From Novosphingobium sp. PhB57 (GTDB lineage: Bacteria > Pseudomonadota > Alphaproteobacteria > Sphingomonadales > Sphingomonadaceae): 64,000 nt of DNA. Both the position numbers and the translations under genes were made by a program. The stretch covers positions 62,001 through 126,000 of the forward strand of contig NZ_SMBO01000001.1 of the NCBI RefSeq assembly GCF_004342985.1, in the 5' to 3' direction. This document shows positions 31,272 to 40,257 of this stretch, one piece after another. The notes beneath the pieces are model-generated. The model made no database searches. It had not been told where the DNA came from and was given only the letters and a program-made list of their open reading frames with translations. Position 1 is the first letter of the stretch; every line of letters begins with the position of its first letter.

Positions 31272-32636
31272 GTGACGCGCACCGAAACGCAATTCGAACC
31301 GGACACTCCGCCGGATGGCGCGCTGGAACGCTGGTTTGCGCTGAAGGAACGGGGAACCACCGCCCGCACCGAAGTCCTGGCGGGCATGACGACCTTCCTG
31401 ACGATGGCCTATATCGTGCTGGTGAACCCTGCGATCCTGGGCGCGGCGGGCATGCCGGTGGCCTCGGTGGCGGCGGCGACCTGTTTTGCGGCGGCTTTTG
31501 CCTCCATCCTCATGGGGCTGGTGGCCAATACGCCGCTGGCGCTGGCGCCGGGCATGGGGCTCAATGCCTATTTCAGCTTCACCGTGGTGCAGCAGATGGG
31601 CGTGCCCTGGCCGGTGGCGCTGGGCTGCGTGTTCCTGTCGGGCGTGGCCTTCCTGGCACTGACCGTCACGGGCGTGCGGCAGCTCATCATCGCCGCGATC
31701 CCGCACTATCTCTTCGCGGCGGTGGCCGGGGGGATCGGCCTGTTCATCGGCTTCGTGGGGCTGAAGAGCGCCGGCATCGTGGTTGCCGATCCGGCGACTT
31801 TCGTCGCGCTCGGCAACCTGAGGGAGCCCGGCGCCATGCTGGCCCTGTTCGGACTGGTGCTGATCGGCGCGCTGTCCGTGTGGAACGTGCGCGGCGCCAT
31901 GCTGATCGGCATTCTCGCCACGACCGCGCTCGGCTGGCTCTGCGGCATGGTCTCTGTCCATCCCGAACCCTATTCGCTGGACGCCCTGACCGGCACGGCC
32001 TTCAAGCTGGACCTCGCCGGCGTCTTCGGGCTTTCGGGCAGCCATGGGCTGGGCCTTTTCGAGATCCTCTTCGTCTTTCTCTTCGTCGACCTGTTCGACA
32101 ATATCGGCACCCTCGTGGCCGTGACCAAGCGGGCCGGGCTGATGGACGGGCAGGGGCGGATCCCGCGCCTCAACCGTATTCTCGTGACTGACGCCGCGGC
32201 CACCATCGTCGGTTCGATGGCCGGGACAAGCACGGTGACCAGCTATGTCGAAAGCGCGGCAGGCGTGCAGGCGGGCGGGCGCACCGGCCTGACCGCGGTG
32301 GTGACCGGCCTGCTGTTCCTCGCCACCCTGTTCGTGGCGCCTTATGCCCAGGTCATTCCGCTGGCGGCGACTGCACCGGCGCTGATCATCGTTGGCGGGC
32401 TCATGTTGCTGCCGCTGACCGAAGTGGAATGGGAAGACCCGCTGGCGGCGATCCCGGCCTTCCTGACCGTGGCGATGATCCCTTTCACTTTCTCCATCGC
32501 CAACGGCCTGGCGTTCGGCATCACCGCCCATGCCTTGCTCAAGCTGGTGCGCGGCACGATCCAGCGGAAGGACTGGTTCCTGCTGGTTCTGGCGCTGCTT
32601 TTCGTTGCTCGCTTCGCCTGGCTGGCGGGCGGGTGA
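31272..32636 (+). CDS. Purine permease, NCS2 AzgA-like (hypoxanthine/guanine/adenine)
   Basis: 454 residues with about 12-14 membrane segments. EVLAGMTTFLTMAYIVLVNP at the N-terminus, LALAPGMGLNAYFSF, LFVFLFVDLFDNIGTLVAV and SMAGTSTVTSYVESAAGVQAG are hallmarks of the AzgA-type purine carriers (E. coli PurP/GhxP relatives). It would import guanine, hypoxanthine or adenine with protons. Start is GTG 31272. Guanine deaminase and adenine deaminase genes follow directly, supporting a purine role. I looked for a purine riboswitch in the 157-nt leader and did not see one. Confidence 0.9.
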   Translation: MTRTETQFEPDTPPDGALERWFALKERGTTARTEVLAGMTTFLTMAYIVLVNPAILGAAGMPVASVAAATCFAAAFASILMGLVANTPLALAPGMGLNAYFSFTVVQQMGVPWPVALGCVFLSGVAFLALTVTGVRQLIIAAIPHYLFAAVAGGIGLFIGFVGLKSAGIVVADPATFVALGNLREPGAMLALFGLVLIGALSVWNVRGAMLIGILATTALGWLCGMVSVHPEPYSLDALTGTAFKLDLAGVFGLSGSHGLGLFEILFVFLFVDLFDNIGTLVAVTKRAGLMDGQGRIPRLNRILVTDAAATIVGSMAGTSTVTSYVESAAGVQAGGRTGLTAVVTGLLFLATLFVAPYAQVIPLAATAPALIIVGGLMLLPLTEVEWEDPLAAIPAFLTVAMIPFTFSIANGLAFGITAHALLKLVRGTIQRKDWFLLVLALLFVARFAWLAGG

Positions 32637-32706
32637 ACGGGGCGTCACGCGGTAAGCGGCGCGTCGGCGCTCGCCTTCGTGCCGTTCGCCCGCTAGGACA
32701 AGGCGG

Positions 32707-33993
32707 ATGATCCAAGCCTTTCGCGCCGAAATCCTCTCCGTTTCCCATGACCCCCAGGACGATCCCGCCGCGATCCGTCACGAGCCCGACGGGCTGCTGG
32801 TGGTCGAGGACGGGGTGATCGCCGCGCGCGGGGCCTATGCCGAACTGGCCGGACGCTACGGGCAAGTGCCGGTGGAGACGCTGCCCGGCCTCGTCGTGCC
32901 GGGGTTCGTCGACGCCCATGTCCACTACCCCCAGACCGACCGCATCGCCGCGCATGGCGAGCAATTGCTCGACTGGCTGGAACGCCACATCTTCCCGGCC
33001 GAAAAGGCCTTTGCCGACAAGGCCCACGCCGATGTCGTGGCGGCCTTCTTTCTCGACGAATTGCTGAGGAACGGCACGACCAGCGCGCTGGTCTATCCCA
33101 CGGTCCACGAACAGTCGGTCGATGCCCTGTTCGAGGCGGCGCTGGCGCGGAACATGCGGATCGTCTCCGGAAAAGTGCTGATGGACCTCGGCCCCGAAGG
33201 GCTGCGCGACACGCCCGCGTCGGGCCGGGCCGGAACCGAGGCGCTGATCCGCCGCTGGCGCGGCCGGGGGCGGCTGGGCTATGCCGTCACGCCGCGTTTC
33301 GCGCTGGCCTGCTCCGACACGCAGCTTGCCGATGCCGGTGCGCTCCTGGCCGAGCATCCCGAGGTGCTGCTTCACACCCACCTGGCCGAGAACTTGCGCG
33401 AATGCGCGGAAGTGGCGGCGCGCTTTCCCGAAGCGGCGGACTACCTCGACGCCTACGACCGCTTCGGCCTCGTCACGGACCGCGCGGTCTTCGCGCATGG
33501 GGTGCACTTGTCGGAGAGGGCCTGCCACCGGCTGGACGAAAGCGGGGCGGGGATCGCGGTCTGCCCCAGTTCGAACCTGTTCCTCGGTTCCGGCTGCTTC
33601 GATTTCGGGCAGGCAGACCGGCACGGCCTGCGTCTGGGCCTCGGCACCGACGTGGGGGCCGGCACGACGTTCTCGCTGCTCCACACCCAGGGCATCGCCT
33701 ATCAGGCGGCGCAAATGAAAGGCACGGCGCTCGACCCGTTCCGCGCCCTCTGGCTGGCGACCGGGGGAAGCGCGGCGCTGCTCCACATCGGCGACCGCGT
33801 GGGGCGGCTGGACGTGGGGCAGGAAGCCGATTTCGTGGTGCTGGACTCCTGCGCAACCCCGCTGCTCGCGCGCCGCACCCGCGACGCCGGACTTGCAGAG
33901 CGGCTCTTCGCGTTGCAGGTGCTGGGCGACGACCGCGCCGTGGCGCGCACTTATCTGCTGGGCCGCTGCGCCTGGAACAGGGACAAGACATGA
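32707..33993 (+). CDS. guaD: Guanine deaminase
   Basis: 428 residues, amidohydrolase superfamily. Metal motif VDAHVHYPQTD with His71 and His73, the LHTHLAENLRE segment with further ligands, FAHGVHLSE and GLGTDVGAGTTFSLLHT with the catalytic Asp. It converts guanine to xanthine and ammonia. It lies 70 nt after the permease and its stop overlaps the next start (ATGA), so the deaminases are coupled. Xanthine dehydrogenase genes are not in the window. Confidence 0.93.
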   Translation: MIQAFRAEILSVSHDPQDDPAAIRHEPDGLLVVEDGVIAARGAYAELAGRYGQVPVETLPGLVVPGFVDAHVHYPQTDRIAAHGEQLLDWLERHIFPAEKAFADKAHADVVAAFFLDELLRNGTTSALVYPTVHEQSVDALFEAALARNMRIVSGKVLMDLGPEGLRDTPASGRAGTEALIRRWRGRGRLGYAVTPRFALACSDTQLADAGALLAEHPEVLLHTHLAENLRECAEVAARFPEAADYLDAYDRFGLVTDRAVFAHGVHLSERACHRLDESGAGIAVCPSSNLFLGSGCFDFGQADRHGLRLGLGTDVGAGTTFSLLHTQGIAYQAAQMKGTALDPFRALWLATGGSAALLHIGDRVGRLDVGQEADFVVLDSCATPLLARRTRDAGLAERLFALQVLGDDRAVARTYLLGRCAWNRDKT

Positions 33994-35006
33994 CCGATCT
34001 CGACAGCTTCATCGCCGGCCTGCCCAAGGCCGAGCTTCACCTCCACATCGAAGGCAGCCTGGAGCCCGAACTCATGTTCGCCCTGGCCGAGCGCAACGGC
34101 GTGTCGATCCCCTTCGCCACGGTGGAAGAAGTGCGTGCCGCCTACGACTTCTCGAACCTGCAGGACTTCCTCGACATCTATTACGCGGGCGCCAACGTGC
34201 TGCTGACGCGGCAGGACTTCCACGACCTCGCCGCCGCCTACTTCGCCCGTGCGGCGGCGGACGGGGTGGTGCACGCCGAACTGATGTTCGATCCTCAGAC
34301 CCACACCGACCGCGGTGTGCCCTTCGCCGAAGTGATCGAGGGCCTGCTCTCCGCCATGGAGGCCGCCCATGCCGAGCATGGCATGACCAGCAGCCTGATC
34401 CTCTCGTTCCTGCGCCATCTCTCCGAGGAAGCCGCCTTCGCCACTCTGGCCGAGGCGGAACCCTGGCTCGACCGGATCGAGGCCGTGGGACTGGATTCTT
34501 CCGAAGTCGGCCACCCGCCCGAGAAATTCGCGCGGGTCTTCGCCGCCGCGCGCGAAAAGGGCCTCAGGATCACCGCCCATGCCGGCGAGGAAGGCCCGCC
34601 CGCATATGTCCATCAGGCGCTCGACCTGCTGGGCGTCCACCGCATCGATCACGGCAACCGCGCGCTGGAAGACCCCGCGCTGATCGCGCGCCTGGTTCGT
34701 GAGGAAATGACGCTGACTGTCTGCCCGCTCTCCAACCACAAGCTCTGCGTGGTGGACGACCTGGCCGATCACCCGATCGACGCGATGCTCGCTCACGGCC
34801 TCAAGGCCACGATCAGTTCCGACGATCCGGCCTATTTCGGCGGCTACGTGGCTGACAATTACCGCGCCGTCGCGGCGGCTCGAGGTCTGGGCAAGGCAGC
34901 GCTGGGGACCTTGGCACGCAACAGCTTCACCGGCTCGTTCCTGCCGCCCGAGGCCGTCGCGGCCAATCTCGACCGGCTGGAAGCCTATCTGGAGGCGCAT
35001 CGCTGA
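33990..35006 (+). CDS. ade: Adenosine deaminase family protein, adenine deaminase type
   Basis: 338 residues. AELHLHIEGSLEPE gives metal ligands His17 and His19; HAGEEGPP holds the catalytic Glu; SSDDPAYFGGY carries the metal-binding Asp pair. The S-L-E-P-E stretch and SSEVGHPPEKF match the bacterial adenine-deaminase branch (Pseudomonas PA0148-like) rather than classical adenosine deaminase. Expected reaction is adenine to hypoxanthine plus ammonia. ATG 33990 overlaps the guaD stop. The next gene starts on a CTG overlapping this stop. Confidence 0.9.
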   Translation: MTDLDSFIAGLPKAELHLHIEGSLEPELMFALAERNGVSIPFATVEEVRAAYDFSNLQDFLDIYYAGANVLLTRQDFHDLAAAYFARAAADGVVHAELMFDPQTHTDRGVPFAEVIEGLLSAMEAAHAEHGMTSSLILSFLRHLSEEAAFATLAEAEPWLDRIEAVGLDSSEVGHPPEKFARVFAAAREKGLRITAHAGEEGPPAYVHQALDLLGVHRIDHGNRALEDPALIARLVREEMTLTVCPLSNHKLCVVDDLADHPIDAMLAHGLKATISSDDPAYFGGYVADNYRAVAAARGLGKAALGTLARNSFTGSFLPPEAVAANLDRLEAYLEAHR

Positions 35007-35536
35007 GGGGGCCGGACTGGCAGGCGGCCCTGGCGGCGAGCGGCATTCTCCTGCGGCTCGCCCGGTTCGATCCGCATGTCGCCGGGACATTCCCGCTCGG
35101 CCTGGCGGTTCCCGGCAGCGACATCGACGTGCTCTGCCATGCCCCCGATCCCGACCTGTTCGCCGCGGCCTTGTGGGCGGAGTGCGGACGTTTCGAACGT
35201 TTCGCCATGTGGCAGTGGCGCAAGGCGGACCGCCCGGTGGTGGCCACGTTCTCGGTGGAAGGGCTGCCATTCGAGATATTCGGCCAGGCGCGGCCGGTCG
35301 CCGGGCAGCACGGCTGGCGCCACTTCACGGTGGAGCAGCGGCTGCTCGGCCTAGGCGGCACGGCGTTCCGGGACGCGGTCCTGGCGGCGCGGAGGGCAGG
35401 CGCGAAGACCGAGCCCGCCTTTGCGCAAGTGCTCGGGCTGGAGGGCGATCCCTACCGCGCCATGCTGGACCTGGCGGAGATGGACGACGCCGGATTGCTG
35501 GAGGTCATGAAGCCAGGGGGAAGCCCCGGGGCATGA
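35003..35536 (+). CDS. DUF4269 protein (nucleotidyltransferase-like), probable CTG start
   Basis: 177 residues if read from CTG 35003. The N-terminal part WQAALAASGILLRLARFDPH, then GTFPLGLAVPGSDIDVLC, is the conserved DUF4269 core; GSDID resembles the metal site of nucleotidyltransferases. The first ATG (35129) would remove this core, and there is no ATG, GTG or TTG upstream. CTG 35003 overlaps the stop of the deaminase gene as CTGA, and GGAGG sits 7 nt before it, so a coupled non-canonical start is likely. Function unknown; its place at the end of a purine operon suggests a link to nucleotide metabolism. A convergent hairpin covers its stop. Confidence 0.8.
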   Translation: MRGPDWQAALAASGILLRLARFDPHVAGTFPLGLAVPGSDIDVLCHAPDPDLFAAALWAECGRFERFAMWQWRKADRPVVATFSVEGLPFEIFGQARPVAGQHGWRHFTVEQRLLGLGGTAFRDAVLAARRAGAKTEPAFAQVLGLEGDPYRAMLDLAEMDDAGLLEVMKPGGSPGA

Positions 35537-35548
35537 CCCCCGGCTTCA
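35508..35548. terminator. Convergent terminator overlapping two gene ends
   Basis: TGAAGCC-A-GGGGG (35508-35520) pairs with CCCCC-GGCTTCA (35537-35548), a 12-bp stem with one bulged A; the loop itself holds CCCCGGGG. The 5' arm lies within the DUF4269 coding region and the 3' arm runs into the last codon of the opposite phosphoribosyltransferase gene. Confidence 0.6.
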
Positions 35549-36079
35549 GGCCAGGCGTTCGGGCACCGAAAGCGCTTCCTCGACGATGCTTTCGCGCGTG
35601 CCCACCGATTCCCAGGGAAACACGAACCAGCGCTTGTCGTCGGTACGGTCGATCACTTCGGCCCAGAGGTCGACGCCGACCTTGGAACTCTTGTTGTTGA
35701 TCACCACCGCGAAGCGCAAGTTGCCGTGGTCGCAGCCGCCTTCGGTCAGCTGGCTGCGGATATATTCGATGGTGCCGCCGGTGTCGTTGATATCGTCCAC
35801 GAACAGCATGCGCGTGCCATCGGCGCTCATCGCCGCGACTTTCGCCAGAAGTTCGTCGGCGAAGCCGGGGATCTTGGACGAATGGTCGATCGACAGCATC
35901 GGCAGCGACAGCTGGTGCGAGATATAGACGGCCGGAACCAATCCGCCGCGGCCGAGGCCGATGACGAATTCGGGCTTCCACTCGCCCTGCTGCACCTGCC
36001 GTGAAAGCTGGCGAACCTTGGCAAGGAAGTCTTCGTAATACTCGAGATAATGGAGCTGCGGCTCGGAAGCTTCACTCAT
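35546..36079 (-). CDS. Purine-type phosphoribosyltransferase
   Basis: 177 residues. The PRPP-binding signature VDDINDTGGT is at 94-103, and FVIGLGRGGLVPAVYISHQL is the N-terminal loop of type I phosphoribosyltransferases such as Gpt. It probably converts xanthine, guanine or hypoxanthine plus PRPP to the nucleotide. ATG 36079 is preferred, with AGGA about 9 nt upstream; a TTG at 36088 is too close to that site. It faces the purine deaminase operon, so the locus covers import, deamination and salvage. Base specificity cannot be read. Confidence 0.85.
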   Translation of the reverse strand: MSEASEPQLHYLEYYEDFLAKVRQLSRQVQQGEWKPEFVIGLGRGGLVPAVYISHQLSLPMLSIDHSSKIPGFADELLAKVAAMSADGTRMLFVDDINDTGGTIEYIRSQLTEGGCDHGNLRFAVVINNKSSKVGVDLWAEVIDRTDDKRWFVFPWESVGTRESIVEEALSVPERLA

Positions 36080-36193
36080 GCGGGGCAAATCCTGAACGCG
36101 AATGTGGGGAGGAAGCTGCTCCGGTTACCGCGTTCTTGCGAAATCCGCAATCGCGCGATGCCGCCTGGGCTTCCCGCAGAGGCCGGGCGGGGC

Positions 36194-37114
36194 CTAAGCC
36201 GTTGAAGCAGCATGGCCAAGCGCGGCAAATCCGTGCTCGAATTCGCCGATCACCAGGTTCGCGGCATAAGACGGCGTGCGGGCCGAGGCCGTGCAGAGCG
36301 CGAGGGTCATCGGCCGCAGCAGCGAATCGGAAATGCGGGTGAAGGCCAGGCTGCCCCGCTGCACGTCGGTGCGGACATCCAGCGAAGTGAGCACGCCCAC
36401 CCCGGCACCCTGCGTGACCAGCGCGGTGATCATCTGGATATTGTCCGAACTCGCCTTGCGGGTCAGAGCGATCCCGGTCGCCCCTTCCAGCACGGCGATC
36501 TGCTGATAGACCGCCAGCGGCTCTGCCGGGATGATCATCGGCTCGTCCGCGCAGATCGAGAAGCGCGCCTCGGGCAGGGCGGCGAAAGGATGGCCGGGCG
36601 GCGTGACGAAGCCCAGCACCACTTCGGTGAAGGCGCGGACCGAAAGGTCGCGGTAGGACTGCGGCTCGAACAGGATGCCGCAATCCACCGATCCGTCGAT
36701 CACCGCCCGCCGCACCGCGTCGTTGCCCAGCACCTTGATGCCCAGGGTGATGCCCGGATAGCGCTGCTGGATGGCGTGGAGCGTCGCAGGGACATGGCCC
36801 GTCGCCAGGGCATCGATCACCGCGATGTCGACGTGGCCCCGCTTCAATCCGCGCAAGTCCTCTATCCGTCCGCGCAGGCTGGCCATGCCCTGCTGCCAGT
36901 GGGCGCCGGAGGCCATCATCATCTCTCCGGCCGCGGTGAGCCGCAGGCCGGTGGGCAGGCGCTCGAACAGCGGGAGGCCCAGTTCGGCTTCCACGTTCAG
37001 GATCTGCCGGTCGATGGCGGAGGCGGACACGTTCAGCTCGTCGGCAGCCTTGCGGATCGAGCCGAGGCGGCCGACCGCCATGAAGTAGCGCAGGAAACGG
37101 GAAAATGCCGGCAT
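36194..37114 (-). CDS. LysR-family transcriptional regulator
   Basis: 306 residues from ATG 37114 (an upstream TTG at 37147 is possible). The winged HTH reads AVGRLGSIRKAADELNVSAS then AIDRQILNVEAELGLPLFER; the effector domain includes VDCGILFEPQSYRDLSV and TLALCTASARTPSYAANLV. No divergent gene exists within 1 kb upstream, so its target is unclear; the phosphoribosyltransferase gene downstream in the same direction is one candidate. A likely self-operator lies at 37141-37172. Confidence 0.87.
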   Translation of the reverse strand: MPAFSRFLRYFMAVGRLGSIRKAADELNVSASAIDRQILNVEAELGLPLFERLPTGLRLTAAGEMMMASGAHWQQGMASLRGRIEDLRGLKRGHVDIAVIDALATGHVPATLHAIQQRYPGITLGIKVLGNDAVRRAVIDGSVDCGILFEPQSYRDLSVRAFTEVVLGFVTPPGHPFAALPEARFSICADEPMIIPAEPLAVYQQIAVLEGATGIALTRKASSDNIQMITALVTQGAGVGVLTSLDVRTDVQRGSLAFTRISDSLLRPMTLALCTASARTPSYAANLVIGEFEHGFAALGHAASTA

Positions 37115-37505
37115 CGGGACTGTCTGGACCTGCTCTAATTTTTGCAACGCTGCGTCAAATTCATTGCGTTTGATCGCATCGTGTCAGCTCTTTACCTAAT
37201 GGGCAACACCGAAACGTGCGAACGCGCTGGCGGCGGCTGCTCTCCCAACGAGGCCGCTGCCAGTGCGCGAACCGCATGACGGTAGGGGGCGCTTCTCCGC
37301 ATTTGGGGGTAAAAAGGGACACCCGGTTCGGGAGCGCCCCCGCTCGGTGCTGTCTCGTACAGGCAGGCCCGTTACCGGGCGGCTTGTGCGGACACCGGGT
37401 GTGACGCGTGCGCCAGTCAGGGTGCCAAGTCAGGGTTCAGGGCAAGACAGGATATTCACGGCCGACACGGAAAGACCCGGTCGGCATAGAGACAGCCGGC
37501 GGGCG
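37115..37505. other. 391-nt gap between two LysR genes
   Basis: Contains a candidate LysR operator (37141-37172) and a long-range inverted repeat, GGGGGCGCT at 37285-37293 against AGCGCCCCC at 37333-37341, enclosing 39 nt. Small plus-strand open frames at 37216 and 37263 have no ribosome site or recognisable content. Possibly a decayed gene that the first LysR once controlled. Confidence 0.4.
37141..37172. promoter_or_regulatory. Candidate LysR-type operator
   Basis: TTTG-N11-CAAA at 37141-37159 (inner ACGC-T-GCGT palindrome) is directly followed by CAAA-N9-TTTG ending at 37172. The site lies 27-58 nt upstream of the LysR start codon at 37114 and has the T-N11-A form of LysR boxes. Confidence 0.35.
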
Positions 37506-38402
37506 CTATGAGGGCGCCGCACCGGATTGACGGGCCAGGGAGGGAAGGCTGGCGGAGACGATCTCCAGCGTCGCCGCCAGTCGTTCCTCCGCCTCCGCCG
37601 GAAATTCCGCGCCGCGTATCAGGCCCAGTCTGCGGCTCAGGCCATAGCCTGCGATCTCCGCCGTCGCCGTTCCCGCAGGAGCCAGCGACAGGGGCGCCAC
37701 CGTCACGCCAAGGCCGGCCGCAACCATGCGCATGCAGCGGTCCTCGTTCTCGCTGCGCAAGGCGAAGCGCGGGCGCACCCCGGCATCGGTGAAGAAGCGG
37801 CTGGTTTGCTGAAGCACCTCGCAGGACCGCCTGGCGATCATGATGTCCCCGGCGATGTCCTGCGGCGCCACGAGCGACGCCCCGGCGAAGCGGTGCGTCT
37901 CCGGCATGACCAGGACGTAGGGCTCCTCCAGCAATGTGCGGGCGCAGGGGCCTTGTTCGTCTTCCCCCAGCAACGTCAGCGCCAACTGGATCTTGCCGCT
38001 GCCGAGTTGCCCGCGCAAATCGCGGTCGTCCCCCTCCACCAGTTCGATCCCGAAGTCCCCGGCCAGTTCGCGGGCGAGCCGCTCCAGCAGCGGGCCGGAC
38101 ACGCTCGGGATCACCCCCAGCTTCAGGTCCGGCCACTGCTCCTGCATGGGCCGGCCGAACTGGTCCGCGCGGCGGAAGCCGGCTTCGAGGTCGCGGGCGA
38201 TCGGCAGGAAGGCGCCCCCCGGCTCGGTCAGGCGGACATGGCGCCGGTCGCGCACGAACAGCGGCGATCCCACCAGGCGTTCCAGTTCCGCAATGCTGGT
38301 GGAGACCGTCGGCTGGGTGACGTGGAGCCGCGCCGAGGCCTGCTTGAAGCTGCCGGAATCGGCAACGGCCAGGAAATGGCGGATATGCGCGCGCTTTATC
38401 AT
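37506..38402 (-). CDS. LysR-family transcriptional regulator
   Basis: 298 residues. HTH region HFLAVADSGSFKQASARLHV then TVSTSIAELERLVGSPLFVR; effector domain with LKLGVIPSVSGPLLERLARE and VAAGLGVTVAPLSLAPAG. ATG 38402. It diverges from the acyl-CoA dehydrogenase gene over about 120 nt of AT-richer DNA, making that gene the likely target. Belongs to the CysB/CynR-like range of LysR proteins; inducer unknown. Confidence 0.88.
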   Translation of the reverse strand: MIKRAHIRHFLAVADSGSFKQASARLHVTQPTVSTSIAELERLVGSPLFVRDRRHVRLTEPGGAFLPIARDLEAGFRRADQFGRPMQEQWPDLKLGVIPSVSGPLLERLARELAGDFGIELVEGDDRDLRGQLGSGKIQLALTLLGEDEQGPCARTLLEEPYVLVMPETHRFAGASLVAPQDIAGDIMIARRSCEVLQQTSRFFTDAGVRPRFALRSENEDRCMRMVAAGLGVTVAPLSLAPAGTATAEIAGYGLSRRLGLIRGAEFPAEAEERLAATLEIVSASLPSLARQSGAAPS

Positions 38403-38521
38403 TGGGAAAATTTATCGAACTGGGCGGGAAGTTTCAATTTGTTTGGCGGGAGCCCGGTCGCTAACTTGCGGGTTAACGAAAGGCGCCGGAGAGCGGCGCT
38501 CGAAAAGATTGGGACTAGGGC

Positions 38522-39682
38522 ATGAAGGCAACCCCGGATTTCGACTTCGCGCTGGGCGAATCGGCGGAGATGATCCGCGAGAGCGTGGCCCGTTTCGCCG
38601 ACGAACAGATCGCGCCGCTTGCGGCCAGGGTCGATGCGGAGGACTGGTTTCCGCGCGAACTCTGGCCTGCCATGGGCGAGCTTGGCCTGCACGGCATCAC
38701 CGTGGAAGAGCAATGGGGCGGCACCGGGCTGGGCTATCTCGAACATGTGATCGCGGTGGAGGAAGTCAGCCGGGCCTCGGCTTCGGTCGGGCTGTCCTAC
38801 GGCGCGCACTCGAACCTCTGCGTGAACCAGATCCGGCGCTGGGGGAACGAGGCCCAGAAGGCCAAGTACCTGCCCGGCCTGATTTCCGGCGAGCATGTGG
38901 GCAGCCTGGCCATGTCCGAAGCGGGGGCGGGGTCCGACGTGGTCGGGATGAAGCTGCGGGCCGACGCCGTGCCGGGCGGCTTTCGCCTGAACGGCACCAA
39001 GTTCTGGATCACCAACGGTACTTACGCGGAAGTGCTGGTCGTCTACGCCCGCACCGATGCGGAGGCAGGCTCCAGGGGGATCACCGCCTTCCTGATCGAG
39101 AAAGGCATGGCCGGCTTCTCCATCGGCCAGAAGATCGACAAGATGGGCATGCGCGGATCGCCGACGTGCGAACTGGTGTTCGACGACTGCTTCGTGCCTG
39201 AAGAGAACGTCATGGGCCCGCTGAACGGCGGCGTGAAAGTGCTGATGAGCGGGCTCGACTACGAGCGGGTGGTGCTGGCGGGTCTGCAGATCGGCATCAT
39301 GCAGGCCTGCCTGGATACCGTGATCCCCTATGTGCGCGAACGCCGCCAGTTCGGCACCGCCATCGGCACGTTCCAGCTCATGCAGGCCAAAGTGGCGGAC
39401 ATGTACGTCGCGCTGCAGTCGGCGCGGGCCTATGTCTACGCCGTCGCGCGGGCCTGCGACGCAGGGCAGACCACCCGGTTCGACGCGGCCGGCGCGATCC
39501 TGCTCGCCAGCGAGAACGCCTTCCGCGTCTCGGGAGAAGCGGTGCAGGCACTGGGCGGGGCCGGCTACACCAAGGACTGGCCGGTCGAGCGCTATCTGCG
39601 TGATGCCAAGCTGCTCGACATCGGCGCCGGTACGAACGAGATCAGGCGCATGCTGATCGGGCGCGAATTGATCGGGGGATAA
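38522..39682 (+). CDS. Acyl-CoA dehydrogenase, isovaleryl-CoA dehydrogenase-like
   Basis: 386 residues with the standard acyl-CoA dehydrogenase layout: [18 protein letters not shown] for [22 protein letters not shown], and [17 protein letters not shown]. The usual C-terminal catalytic Glu is replaced in [11 protein letters not shown], while Glu248 in [11 protein letters not shown] occupies the position of the catalytic base of isovaleryl-CoA dehydrogenase. Substrate is therefore probably a short branched-chain acyl-CoA. Stand-alone gene, divergent from a LysR gene and closed by a strong hairpin; the methylcrotonyl-CoA carboxylase genes that often follow IVD are absent here. Confidence 0.88.
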   Translation: MKATPDFDFALGESAEMIRESVARFADEQIAPLAARVDAEDWFPRELWPAMGELGLHGITVEEQWGGTGLGYLEHVIAVEEVSRASASVGLSYGAHSNLCVNQIRRWGNEAQKAKYLPGLISGEHVGSLAMSEAGAGSDVVGMKLRADAVPGGFRLNGTKFWITNGTYAEVLVVYARTDAEAGSRGITAFLIEKGMAGFSIGQKIDKMGMRGSPTCELVFDDCFVPEENVMGPLNGGVKVLMSGLDYERVVLAGLQIGIMQACLDTVIPYVRERRQFGTAIGTFQLMQAKVADMYVALQSARAYVYAVARACDAGQTTRFDAAGAILLASENAFRVSGEAVQALGGAGYTKDWPVERYLRDAKLLDIGAGTNEIRRMLIGRELIGG

Positions 39683-39719
39683 GTCCGCCGGTCCTCACCG
39701 CGCCCGCTCAATGAGGAGC

Positions 39720-39747
39720 GCCGGAGGGAAGTGCGCTTCCCTCCGGC
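39720..39747. terminator. Convergent terminator after acyl-CoA dehydrogenase gene
   Basis: GCCGGAGGGAAG (39720-39731) and CTTCCCTCCGGC (39736-39747) pair perfectly around TGCG, between the dehydrogenase stop (39682) and the convergent gene ending at 39785. Confidence 0.75.
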
Positions 39748-39784
39748 ACGCGCCCCGGAGCCGGGCCTCCCTCCGCGTCGCCGC

Positions 39785-40231
39785 TCAATGCCGCTGGTTC
39801 TTCGCTTCGACCGGTTCGCCGGGGAAAATGCCGGCAATGGCCATGGCCGCGCCGAGCTTCGAGAGCGTTTCCAGCACGTCGCCCACGCTGTCTTCCGAAA
39901 CCACCAGTTCCAGCGTGGCGCGCGTCTGCTGGGGGCCGCGGTCGCGCAGCGAGGTGATGAGTTCGAGAATCACCGCCTCGTGCTCGGAAACATGGCTGCA
40001 GGCCATCGGACAGAAGGCGAAAGTCTCCAGCGCATCGCGGTTGAACAGCAGCATGGCCCGGTGGAACGGCTGGAGCCCGCCGATCATCCGCCACTTGGCG
40101 AAAGCAGGGGCCAGTGCCTGCGCAGGGCATTGCCGGCGCGCCAGCGTCGTGACCCAGGCGCGCATGGACCAGACGAGGAAACGGCACCCCTCGTCGAGCG
40201 AATTCAGCGGGCGATCGACGTACTGATACAT
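39785..40231 (-). CDS. Unknown 148-residue protein behind a Fur box
   Basis: 148 residues starting MYQYVDRPLNSLDEG; I do not recognise the family. It has no signal peptide or membrane segment. Cysteine/histidine residues cluster in FCPMACSHVSEHEAVI, which could bind metal. Helix-rich by composition. ATG 40231 has GGAGAA about 7 nt upstream, and a near-perfect Fur box lies 27 nt beyond that, so iron-responsive repression is very likely; the open frame extends upstream through the Fur box but that start (40306) is implausible. Convergent with the acyl-CoA dehydrogenase gene. Confidence 0.8.
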   Translation of the reverse strand: MYQYVDRPLNSLDEGCRFLVWSMRAWVTTLARRQCPAQALAPAFAKWRMIGGLQPFHRAMLLFNRDALETFAFCPMACSHVSEHEAVILELITSLRDRGPQQTRATLELVVSEDSVGDVLETLSKLGAAMAIAGIFPGEPVEAKNQRH

Positions 40232-40257
40232 GCCTGGTTCTCCATGGGCTTGTATTT

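Noticed and set aside
37216..37511. Small plus-strand ORFs between the two LysR genes
   Set aside because: Arg-rich, no ribosome site and no recognisable motif.
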